In this document: positions 8,479 through 15,594 of the stretch, piece by piece
How the letters are laid out: each line of letters begins with the position of its first letter
Position numbering within the stretch: position 1 is the first letter of the stretch
Assembly (NCBI RefSeq): GCF_903819435.1
Contig: NZ_CAIJDP010000089.1
Span: 124,001-188,000 of the forward strand
Direction of reading: 5' to 3'
DNA: 64,000 bases
Source of the DNA: Flavobacterium salmonis
GTDB taxonomy: Bacteria > Bacteroidota > Bacteroidia > Flavobacteriales > Flavobacteriaceae
Notes under the pieces: model-generated
What the model saw: the letters and a program-made list of their open reading frames with translations, nothing else
Told to the model about the DNA's origin: nothing
The model's database searches: none
Made by a program: the position numbers and the translations under genes

Positions 8479-8512
8479 TTAAGAACAGCTCCATATGAGC
8501 TGTTTTTTTATT
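8479..8512. terminator. Terminator after array copy 5, shared with convergent gene
   Basis: Hairpin AACAGCTCATATG-type stem (AACAGCTC / GAGCTGTT) with T-run. It overlaps the stop of the convergent minus-strand gene. Same stem as the other array terminators. Confidence 0.85.
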
Positions 8513-9002
8513 TAATTTCTTTCCTTAAACCGGCTCCAATTTTTACCAGTTCCCAAAAAATATCAGCTTCTGATGTAATAGCTATTTTTTGAAATTCTTT
8601 ATAAAAAGAAGAATGTACAAATGCATAAATATAATCTAACAACTCTATGGCCATGAAACTTTGCCTGAATTCAGGACGTAATTCGCTGCTATTGGCAAAA
8701 CAAACATTTCCGGCTTCTCTTTCACTCAGAAACAGCAAGCCCAAATGATCTGCAAATAGTTTTACAATTTCGTTATTTAGAATAACAGTTTCAGGAACAG
8801 ATTGATTACAAATGGCTTCAGTAGTAAAATAAGTTTGCGTAGTATTTTGTAAAATTTTTAAAACACTGTTTTCTAAATCTATACCATCAAATAGCGGAGA
8901 AATATTTTCATCTGCTTTTAAAGCGTTGATTTTGTTACAATACTCCTGGATAGTCATAATGATACTGGTTGAATCCATAAAATTAGACCATATAGTTTTC
9001 AT
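8508..9002 (-). CDS. Hypothetical protein
   Basis: 164 residues from the first Met; a start at 8957 (MTIQEYCNKINAL, 149 residues) looks as likely and would remove an atypical leader. No signal peptide, membrane segment or motif was recognised. The protein is acidic, probably all-helical, with a hydrophobic patch around IVKLFADHLGLLFLSE. It stands alone and converges on the array. The function is unknown and I see no family resemblance strong enough to name. Confidence 0.6.
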   Translation of the reverse strand: MKTIWSNFMDSTSIIMTIQEYCNKINALKADENISPLFDGIDLENSVLKILQNTTQTYFTTEAICNQSVPETVILNNEIVKLFADHLGLLFLSEREAGNVCFANSSELRPEFRQSFMAIELLDYIYAFVHSSFYKEFQKIAITSEADIFWELVKIGAGLRKEIK

Positions 9003-9110
9003 TGAACATTTTTCTCCATTAAAAATGTCTGAAAACTTTTAGATAACACGCTTGAAATAGTTAAAATTCATAAAAAACCACCCAAACACACCTTATATCA
9101 CTGACTTAGA

Positions 9111-9118
9111 TATATTTG
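9111..9118 (+). promoter_or_regulatory. -7 promoter element before truncated OmpA-like gene
   Basis: TATATTTG, an exact TAnnTTTG. It overlaps the TTG that opens the reading frame at 9116, so that TTG cannot be the start. Translation must begin at ATG 9161 or 9167. Confidence 0.6.
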
Positions 9119-9160
9119 CGAAACAAAAAAAACAAAAAATCCAGATATTCTCTTAAACCA

Positions 9161-9547
9161 ATGGGTATGCAAAACAGACTTGTTATTTTAATATTAGGGA
9201 CTTTTTTTTCATTCAGTGCTGCTGCCCAAAATGAAAAAGTCTTTATTACTGACAAAGTAAGCGACACTTATGCTTATGTTGATGTAATGAAAACCTATGA
9301 AAGAGTTGCTGCAAAAGGCTACAAGTCTGTAGATTTATTTCAAAAATTAGGAGATTCGTCTTATTCACATTTTAAACTCGAAAAAGCAGCCGAATGGTAC
9401 GATAAACTATTTGCCATGACTGCCGATTTAGAACCTGTATATTATTACCGTTATGCAGAATCCCTAAGATTCATCTGCGAAAACGAAAAAGCCGATGCTA
9501 TTCTTGAAAAGCTGAAAACAAAAGGAACGGTAAAAAAGAAGGTTTGA
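9161..9547 (+). pseudogene. Truncated N-terminal part of an OmpA/PorE-like TPR protein
   Basis: From Met 9161 there is a signal peptide (ILILGTFFSFSAAAQ) and then KVSDTYAYVDVMKTYERVAAKGYKSVDL and TPR-like helices (KLEKAAEWYDKLFAM, YRYAESLRFICENEKADAIL). In flavobacteria this is the N-terminus of a roughly 600-residue envelope protein of TPR, beta-propeller and OmpA domains (PorE-like, often beside PorP/SprF genes). Here the frame ends after about 128 residues and no propeller or OmpA part follows. It is probably a remnant, though a short secreted TPR protein cannot be excluded because its promoter looks intact. Confidence 0.6.
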
Positions 9548-9586
9548 TTTTTTAACAAATTTCTTCGATACTGCAACCGGTAACAT

Positions 9587-10210
9587 TCAATAATAAATGT
9601 CCAAAACAATTCTTTTATCAGAACTGTCAATCAGTTTCTCTATCCTCGCATAGTATTTTTCATTTACCATCGGACAGCCATAGCTGTTGCAAATTGGATT
9701 GTCTTGTTCTTCGTACGGAACTTTGCTGTATTTATGCAAAACAATATTCCTTAAAAAAGCATTATCATTGGTTTTGTCTAAGCCATAAAGTTTATATGCT
9801 TTTCCAAAATCTCCATTATAACTGTATCCGATATAATATTTCCCTAATGCTGTACAAAGTGAATTATTGACATTGCTGAATCGCAGTTTATCCTTTATTC
9901 CGGTTTCAGATCCGGAGCCATGTGCAAACAATCCCTGATCAATTATTTTATTCTTTTTTAAATCGTATATAAAAAATCTGTTTTTCCCAGACTTGATTTT
10001 CATGTCTATAAAAAAGGCTATCTTATTATTGTATTTGGAGTTATTGCCTATAAGCTGTTTTACGGCATCTACTCTTTTGGTCAGTTTGTGTGGTGTTTTT
10101 TTATTGAATTCAGAAGCTTTAAAAACGTTTTCTTTAGAATTTTCTAATAGGATTATCGTACCCAAAAGCACTATTGTAAATAATAAAAGAAAAAGAATTA
10201 TTTTTCGCAT
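9587..10210 (-). CDS. L,D-transpeptidase-like (YkuD-type) membrane-anchored protein
   Basis: 207 residues. An N-terminal membrane anchor (IILFLLLFTIVLLGTIILL) is followed by a domain with FFIYDLKKNKII, LFAHGSGS, the conserved LHKYSKV and CNSYGCPMV. The last carries the catalytic Cys of murein L,D-transpeptidase catalytic-domain proteins (YkuD_2 group). The family acts on peptidoglycan peptide cross-links in the periplasm. The usual His appears to be in AHGSGSETG or LHKYS. The gene is monocistronic with no clear partner; substrate specificity unknown. Confidence 0.75.
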   Translation of the reverse strand: MRKIILFLLLFTIVLLGTIILLENSKENVFKASEFNKKTPHKLTKRVDAVKQLIGNNSKYNNKIAFFIDMKIKSGKNRFFIYDLKKNKIIDQGLFAHGSGSETGIKDKLRFSNVNNSLCTALGKYYIGYSYNGDFGKAYKLYGLDKTNDNAFLRNIVLHKYSKVPYEEQDNPICNSYGCPMVNEKYYARIEKLIDSSDKRIVLDIYY

Positions 10211-10285
10211 AGATTAATGATTGATAAAACTATATTATTTTTTGGCAATCGCTTTACCACAAATTGCGTAATCTATTTATTGCAA

Positions 10286-10945
10286 TTAAATATTCATAAC
10301 TGTAAACTGAATAAATAACATTCCGATTATAAAAGCAGTTAAATATATAAATTTCTTAATATCATCAAATTCTCTTCCTTCTTTTAGAATCAGCCCTCTG
10401 AATTTCTCTGAAACTAATGCTAAAATTGAGCTTATAAAAACCAGACCAAGAGCTAGTTTCACACCAATTCCAATCGGAAGTCCTTCTTTTTTATCCTGCA
10501 GCATAAAGGGAATTATATCAGACAAAAAAAGCAAGTTCCATGCTATTATAAAAAACACAGCAACCGGTTTTTTAATTGGAAATCCTCCTTGATTTTGCCT
10601 TTCAAGAATTTTCAAATCTTCTGTACTTATTTCTGAATTTGTATTTTCTAAAAATCCCGTCTTTTTAATTTCATTTATAACTGTGGTCGGATTCTTAAAA
10701 GTCCAGAATATAACTTTTGAATTGTATTTTTCTATTCTGTGGTTTATTTTAATTCCGTTTCCAATTATCGGGACCGAACTGTACGCTTCTATAGAAATAA
10801 TGTCTTTTGGCTGAAATACCAAATTACCAACAATTGATGCGTTAATTTTTAAAACCTCTTTGTCAACATATAAATCGGCCAAAGGAAAACTGGCATTTGC
10901 CATTCCGATTCTTGCTCCGCCGGTAAGCGTAAATTTTTCAGTCAT
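10286..10945 (-). CDS. Hypothetical membrane protein
   Basis: 219 residues. The first 115 form a soluble beta-rich domain (FTLTGGARIGMANASFPLADLYV, LVFQPKDIISIEAYSSV). Three hydrophobic helices follow (around residues 125-147, 157-180 and 197-217). The layout resembles proteins with a small PH-like cytosolic domain fused to a membrane bundle. I do not recognise the family. No partner gene in the same operon. Confidence 0.65.
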   Translation of the reverse strand: MTEKFTLTGGARIGMANASFPLADLYVDKEVLKINASIVGNLVFQPKDIISIEAYSSVPIIGNGIKINHRIEKYNSKVIFWTFKNPTTVINEIKKTGFLENTNSEISTEDLKILERQNQGGFPIKKPVAVFFIIAWNLLFLSDIIPFMLQDKKEGLPIGIGVKLALGLVFISSILALVSEKFRGLILKEGREFDDIKKFIYLTAFIIGMLFIQFTVMNI

Positions 10946-11015
10946 AACTTAATTTCTAATTTTAGATAGGCAAAAATAAGTACAAAGAAACATCTTTTTT
11001 AATAAAAACTATTAG

Positions 11016-11816
11016 CTAAAAAAGTCGCTCAATTTCATTTTGTATCTCAAATATATCCATAACGGCATACAGCCCTACAGATTCTTCCAGATGAGCATTA
11101 GAAGGCGAAGTTTCAACATTTGAATGTATAAGTTTGATTTGATTTGCCAAATCGGGCAAAAACTTGATTCCTGAAACGGCATATTTAGAAACACGTTTAC
11201 TGCCATCATTGTACAATTTTCCTTTTGCAGGCAACTTTTCTAATTCCTGAATTTCAGGAACTTTATCAAATATTGTATCGTAAAACTCTATTATAGGGCT
11301 TTCGTTGGGGCGTGAAAGCTTGTGTACATAAGCACAATAAAAATGTTTATCGAGCTGAATAGCAATTACATCCTTTGGTCTGTAGAAAGTAATATTATCA
11401 GGCAATGATGGTTTGCGCCTGAGCGGAACGGGTTCTGAACAAATTAGTTTTTTTATCTGATCTGATTTTCTAAAAAAGTCATCGCTTAAAACAACATCGC
11501 GGTTTAAAGCATCAATTGCGTCTATTGCTTTTTCTGTAATTTCAGAATCTTTGAGTCCGTATTTATGAAGAATTACCGCTAACGCCACAAATGTTGTACG
11601 TTTATAATTATCTGTAACTTCTGTATGATCGGCATTTAGAACACAATTCCAGCGCAATAAGATTTTAGGAAGAATATAACCTGTAAGATTTTCAGCAATT
11701 TTTGCGTCATGTTTGGCATACGCCATCGCTTTTGCAGTGAGCCTTGCAAAATCATCATCGATATTTTGTACTAATGCTTTTGATGCTAATTTATCCAGTA
11801 TTTGCTGATGCGTCAT
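11016..11816 (-). CDS. Hypothetical protein, possibly Imm26-like C-terminal domain
   Basis: 266 residues, soluble, no signal peptide. The N-terminal half is helical (ILDKLASKALVQNIDDDFARL, ILLRWNCVLN). The second half contains DVIAIQLDKHFYCAYVHKL followed by PIIEFYDTIFD, a pattern similar to the Imm26 immunity fold that opens with a GD-x-x-AI-x-L strand. That similarity is weak and from memory only. It lies downstream of, and on the same strand as, an XRE regulator, with a terminator between them. No toxin gene is adjacent. Confidence 0.55.
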   Translation of the reverse strand: MTHQQILDKLASKALVQNIDDDFARLTAKAMAYAKHDAKIAENLTGYILPKILLRWNCVLNADHTEVTDNYKRTTFVALAVILHKYGLKDSEITEKAIDAIDALNRDVVLSDDFFRKSDQIKKLICSEPVPLRRKPSLPDNITFYRPKDVIAIQLDKHFYCAYVHKLSRPNESPIIEFYDTIFDKVPEIQELEKLPAKGKLYNDGSKRVSKYAVSGIKFLPDLANQIKLIHSNVETSPSNAHLEESVGLYAVMDIFEIQNEIERLF

Positions 11817-11831
11817 TTTTATTTTGAAATT

Positions 11832-11860
11832 AAAAAGACAGCTTTTTGGAGCTGTCTTTT
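11832..11860 (-). terminator. Terminator between XRE gene and 266-residue protein gene
   Basis: Hairpin AAAGACAGCT / AGCTGTCTTT. On the minus strand it follows the XRE regulator gene. Confidence 0.75.
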
Positions 11861-11888
11861 GTTGTTTATCAATACCTTTTTAGGAATA

Positions 11889-12302
11889 TTATTTCCCTTT
11901 AAGTAATTTTTCTAAATATTCGATCTTATCTTTTTCTGCCTGAAGCAAACGTTCGTAAAGGTTTTTATTTTCTTCTACAGTTTCCATTAATTTATCTAAT
12001 GGATTGAAAGTGCAATTATTATTATTTCCAAAATGGCTATTATTTACAACTTCATTAAAACTATTAAAATAATTGATTACACTTTCTTCAGAAAAATTCT
12101 TAATGGCTTCAACCGTTACACCAAGCGCTTTTGCAACTTCAATAAGCTTTTGCTCATCAATGGTTTCACTGTTTTCTAAAGCCGAAACAGCTTGCTGGTT
12201 TGTTCCTAAAGCCTGTGCCAAAGCTTCCTGTTTCATATCACGAAGTTCACGAATGCGGCTTATTTTTCGCCCTATATGATTTGGTTTTGTAAGTGTGCTC
12301 AT
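11889..12302 (-). CDS. XRE family helix-turn-helix regulator with coiled-coil tail
   Basis: 137 residues. Residues 10-70 form a Cro/C1-type helix-turn-helix (ISRIRELRDMKQEALAQALG, NQQAVSALENSETIDEQKL). The tail from about residue 105 is a leucine/glutamate coiled coil (LMETVEENKNLYERLLQAEK) likely used for dimerisation. Such proteins are common small regulators in Flavobacterium. The upstream region on this strand carries TATCTTTG (12307-12314) with TTG 17 bases before it. A palindrome sits at 12359-12375. Autoregulation is plausible. Confidence 0.85.
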   Translation of the reverse strand: MSTLTKPNHIGRKISRIRELRDMKQEALAQALGTNQQAVSALENSETIDEQKLIEVAKALGVTVEAIKNFSEESVINYFNSFNEVVNNSHFGNNNNCTFNPLDKLMETVEENKNLYERLLQAEKDKIEYLEKLLKGK

Positions 12303-12306
12303 AATT

Positions 12307-12375
12307 CAAAGATAACAATTAAGTTCATTAACAAGAAATATGTAAAAAACATATTTAGTGCCGTATCATACGGCA
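12307..12375 (-). promoter_or_regulatory. Promoter and candidate operator of the XRE gene
   Basis: On the minus strand TATCTTTG (12307-12314) is an exact -7 element and TTG (12332-12334) stands 17 bases upstream. A palindrome TGCCGTA-TCA-TACGGCA occupies 12359-12375, and a partial half-site (ATACCGT) follows at about 12388. An XRE autoregulatory site is the natural guess. Confidence 0.5.
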
Positions 12376-12500
12376 AAAAATGATTTGATACCGTGTAATC
12401 TATTTCTTTCTTGCAGTGTGAAACAAAAATACATTTTTTCTGATAATAACAAATTCTAAAAGTCAAATTCTAAAACAATTCACACTCAAAAACCAACGAA

Positions 12501-12821
12501 ATGGAAACCACTGAAATTATAAATTTAGAAATTCTCAAAAAATTATCTGCCCGGTCTTTTCAAACACTAAAACCGACTCCTGACAATTCAAAAGCCTACA
12601 TCGCTCAAATTAAGGTTTCTAATTATGTCGAACTCGGCGGCTTAATTACCGACCTGCTTAAATTGTGTATTTTGGCGCTGGATCCGGAAACACCTAAAAT
12701 TGTTGAAAAAAACAATGAACCTATTAATGTGGGACTTATTTTAGAAACTGTGCTTCAGCTGTTTCCTTTGGAGGAAATGGAGTTTTTGAGTAATGTTGGA
12801 AAGATTATTGGTAAAGATTGA
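12501..12821 (+). CDS. Hypothetical protein
   Basis: 106 residues, soluble, starting with METTEIINLEILKKLSARSF. No signal peptide or recognised domain; predicted mostly helical with a hydrophobic C-terminal half (INVGLILETVLQLFPLEEME). It is divergent from the XRE regulator, about 200 bases away across the palindrome, and could be its target. A repeat element begins 24 bases after its stop. Confidence 0.6.
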   Translation: METTEIINLEILKKLSARSFQTLKPTPDNSKAYIAQIKVSNYVELGGLITDLLKLCILALDPETPKIVEKNNEPINVGLILETVLQLFPLEEMEFLSNVGKIIGKD

Positions 12822-12844
12822 GTTCTTTAAAGATAACCATAATA

Positions 12845-12949
12845 TTGTCATTTCGACGGAGGAGAAATCTTCACGAGAAACTCTACAAAGATGGGCGACA
12901 TTCTGTACGGAGCTACTTACGGAGATTTCTCCTTACGTCGAAATGACAA
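12845..12949. repeat. Flavobacterial inverted-repeat intergenic element
   Basis: The ends are near-perfect inverted repeats: TTGTCATTTCGACG-GAGGAGAAATCT on the left and its complement (one mismatch, one indel) on the right. About 50 bases lie between, including ACGAGAAACTCTACAAAG. I know similar TTGTCATTTCGAC...GAGAAATCT elements as frequent intergenic repeats in Flavobacterium. They look like non-autonomous miniature transposons or folded RNA elements. An open frame crossing it is not a gene. Confidence 0.75.
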
Positions 12950-13008
12950 ATTGGAGAGGGGAAACTTTGGGTTCGTGGGGGGAACGTTCGCTTTATCAAA
13001 AAAGTATT

Positions 13009-14937
13009 TTAACTTAATTCTTCTAATGCTAATGAAGCATTTGCTAATTGTTGAGACCAAAAACCATGTCTTTTACCATTCTTAAATGTTGGTTCAGTAG
13101 TTTTTCTTAATTCTTTAATTGCATCCTTTGAGTTTTGAATTAATACTTCTAATGATTCTATTTTTGATTTAGCATCTATTCTAGTTATACACTTTTTAGG
13201 AATATGATGTGATTTTAATCGTCCATCCTTTCTATAGTCTGTAGATACATAGCCATCTTCCGAAGTAATTTTAAATAATTTTTTGAATTCAAGTTGATCA
13301 AAAACTAAAAATCCTTTTGCATGTGCTTTTTCTCCAATTGCTAAAAACTGATCTTCTACAATCAATAAATAGCCTTCCTCTTTAAGCAATTTAAAAGGAG
13401 ACTTTATAGAATTGAATAAATTTAACCATTCATTTGGCTCTATTTCATGAAATACATTACACATTACAATAATATCGAAGGTATTTTCATCATGCGTTGA
13501 TAACAGTTGTGTTGTATCATTAAAATATCTATTATCTGAACTACCATAAATATCTTCAAATACTTTAATGCAAATATCTTTATTACCATCAAATTTATCG
13601 TATCCATAAAAATCCAACCACTCAGTGATATCTGAATTTCTTAACCTTTCATTCTCATATATAGTAGAAAGCAATCTTCCTTTTCCAATCCCAAAATCAA
13701 GAACTTTTAATTTTTCTTTTGATTCAGCGCGTTTTTTTATAATGTCATGAATCTGTGCTACCTGAGGATCTTTTAAACCAGTTATTAATACTTCAGGATA
13801 AAACAAACTTTCATATGCAAATTTATTACTCCCCATTTGAGCAGGCAAAGATAAAAAATGCGATAATTTTTCGATTTCTTCCTCAGTTCCCAATAAACCT
13901 GCTAAAACTGTTTCAGGTATATCGCCTGCATAAGAAATCTTACCTTTTTCAATATACCAAATGCAAGATGGGTCAAAATGAGCTAATACATTAATTGAAT
14001 GAGTTGCAATCCATAACTGTCCATTTTTGATATGAGGAATAATTTTATCAAGAACTTCAATTAAAGCTGCTGGATGTAAGTGATTTTCTGGCTCATCCAT
14101 AAATATGACTACATTTTCTAAATTAACTTCTTGTCCATAAAGCGCCATACAAAATTGTAATAGAATTATTTGCCCATTTGAAAGGTTTGCTTCACCTATA
14201 CGCTTGCCAAAAATTTCAGGATAACCATCTTTAGTTCTTTTTAAATCAGTGTTTAGAAATAATTTTATGTAGCTTTTTAATTTTTCATATTGAAATAATA
14301 TATCTTTTCTTTCCTCTTCACTTATATTTGAATCATCCGGAACACTTGCATCTACAAAATTCCTTTGAATCTTTTCAATTGCTGAAATAGCTCCAAGCGA
14401 AACATTATTCATACCAATATTATAAATTAATTTAGCATGACCGTCACGTTGTTGCGGAGAAATAGTAAAACTATCAACTAGGTTTAAAGATTGAGGTACA
14501 AAATCAACTAGTAAACCATCTTTTTTTTCTGGAAAAATCAAAAAATTATTTTTGTTTTGTAGTTTTTCGCTCCAAGATTTAACGTTTCTCTTTGCAATAT
14601 CTATATTTGATAAAATATTTGATTTAGTTTCATTTATCGGATTAGTCTGTTCCTTGGATAAAATTTCATTAGTTAATTTCGAATCTATACGCTTAATATC
14701 AAGATCAAATTTTAAAATACTTTCATTATGATTTTTGATTCCGTCTTCCAATCTTTTAATTTCTTCATTATCAGGAAAAATATTAATTTGTTGCTTAATT
14801 AATTGAAGTGTTCTACTTTTTCCAGAACCATTTTTTCCTGCTAATAAAACAACATTACCTAAACGATCCATCAAAATTGGTTGAAGATCTAATTTTGATG
14901 TGATTTCTTCTTCAAAATTTATTTTTTGTATTTTCAT
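13009..14937 (-). CDS. ABC-type/AAA ATPase fused to SAM-dependent methyltransferase
   Basis: 642 residues in two parts. The N-terminal ATPase has Walker A GKNGSGKS (34-41), a charged coiled-coil insertion (about 50-130), signature LSNGQ (252-256), Walker B VVIFMDEPE (276-283) with HLHP after it, and H-loop ATHS (312-315). This is an OLD/AAA_21-like architecture. From about residue 385 a Rossmann methyltransferase follows, with motif I VLDFGIGKGRL (412-422) and FDIIVMCNVFHEI (487-499). ATPases of this type are common in anti-phage and repair systems, where they act with an effector. The fusion suggests ATP-gated methylation or signalling; the target is unknown. It stands alone immediately left of a mobile-element attachment site. 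Confidence 0.8.
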   Translation of the reverse strand: MKIQKINFEEEITSKLDLQPILMDRLGNVVLLAGKNGSGKSRTLQLIKQQINIFPDNEEIKRLEDGIKNHNESILKFDLDIKRIDSKLTNEILSKEQTNPINETKSNILSNIDIAKRNVKSWSEKLQNKNNFLIFPEKKDGLLVDFVPQSLNLVDSFTISPQQRDGHAKLIYNIGMNNVSLGAISAIEKIQRNFVDASVPDDSNISEEERKDILFQYEKLKSYIKLFLNTDLKRTKDGYPEIFGKRIGEANLSNGQIILLQFCMALYGQEVNLENVVIFMDEPENHLHPAALIEVLDKIIPHIKNGQLWIATHSINVLAHFDPSCIWYIEKGKISYAGDIPETVLAGLLGTEEEIEKLSHFLSLPAQMGSNKFAYESLFYPEVLITGLKDPQVAQIHDIIKKRAESKEKLKVLDFGIGKGRLLSTIYENERLRNSDITEWLDFYGYDKFDGNKDICIKVFEDIYGSSDNRYFNDTTQLLSTHDENTFDIIVMCNVFHEIEPNEWLNLFNSIKSPFKLLKEEGYLLIVEDQFLAIGEKAHAKGFLVFDQLEFKKLFKITSEDGYVSTDYRKDGRLKSHHIPKKCITRIDAKSKIESLEVLIQNSKDAIKELRKTTEPTFKNGKRHGFWSQQLANASLALEELS

Positions 14938-15035
14938 ATTAACTAGGTTATGTAATTAGGGTACTAATTATTTAGGTTTAAACGAAAATAAGAAAATTAA
15001 TTTAATCGATTTATTTTCAATACAGTATTTCTAAA

Positions 15036-15074
15036 TGCAAAACGCATTCGATCATTAACCAAATGCGTTTAAAA
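15036..15074 (-). terminator. Displaced terminator of icmF
   Basis: Stem AAACGCATT (15040-15048) / AATGCGTTT (15062-15070). On the minus strand it is followed by TTTT. It lies just outside the left copy of the attachment site, so before integration it would have followed the icmF stop codon by some tens of bases. Confidence 0.6.
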
Positions 15075-15088
15075 ATTATAAAAAGTAA

Positions 15089-15112
15089 ATTTTACATATT
15101 CCTTCTATACTG
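15089..15112. repeat. Attachment site copy, distal end of the mobile element
   Basis: A 24-base sequence beginning ATTTTACATATTCCTTCTAT is repeated exactly at 25449-25472, where it forms the last codons and stop of icmF. Here it stands without a gene and marks the far junction of the integrated element. Confidence 0.85.
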
Positions 15113-15218
15113 ATTTAACCATGTTTTGTTGGTATTAGAACGTTTTTAGTCAACCTTTAGACAACAAAATAAAATTTATATCGATAAAATGAAGTAATAT
15201 AAGTCAGCCAAGAATTTT

Positions 15219-15488
15219 TTATTTCGATGTTTTAGTTAATTCGAAATCAAACAACTCTTTAGGTGAAACATCCAGACCTCTAGCAATTTTAAATATTGTA
15301 CTAACGGTTGGATTTATTATTGCGGTTTCAATTCTTGCAATCTGTGACAAAGTAATTTCTGACTTATCAGCAAGTTCTTCCTGAGACATCATTTTTTCAG
15401 AACGTAGCTCTTTTAGTCGTCTAGCCAACAACATTAATCCTTCTTTATCGAAGATTAGTATTCTAGTTTTTTTATCATTCTTTTCCAC
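15219..15488 (-). CDS. HTH (XRE) regulator of the element
   Basis: 89 residues. A Cro/C1-type helix-turn-helix covers residues 20-80: LARRLKELRSEKMMSQEELA, SEITLSQIARIETAIINPTV, IARGLDVSPKELF. It is divergent from the secreted-protein gene at 15595. Between them lies TTATAGCACTTGTGCTATAA, a near-perfect palindrome overlapping that gene's promoter, so this protein is the likely repressor of its neighbour. Confidence 0.85.
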   Translation of the reverse strand: MEKNDKKTRILIFDKEGLMLLARRLKELRSEKMMSQEELADKSEITLSQIARIETAIINPTVSTIFKIARGLDVSPKELFDFELTKTSK

Positions 15489-15520
15489 TTATCAAAAAGA
15501 AGATATTTACATGAAAATTG

Positions 15521-15553
15521 TTATAGCACTTGTGCTATAAATATATATATTTG
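15521..15553 (+). promoter_or_regulatory. Operator palindrome and promoter of the 481-residue secreted protein
   Basis: TTATAGCAC-TT-GTGCTATAA (15521-15540) has 9-base arms and is placed between a TTG (15518-15520) and the exact -7 element TATATTTG (15546-15553). A protein bound there would block polymerase. The divergent HTH gene is the obvious candidate. Confidence 0.6.
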
Positions 15554-15594
15554 TGAAAAAATTCATGTTCACTAATAAGTAAATACTCTAAAAA

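Noticed and set aside
12793..13085. Two overlapping plus-strand frames of 74 and 64 residues
   Set aside because: They run through the inverted-repeat element and have no start context; the reading is a by-product of the repeat.
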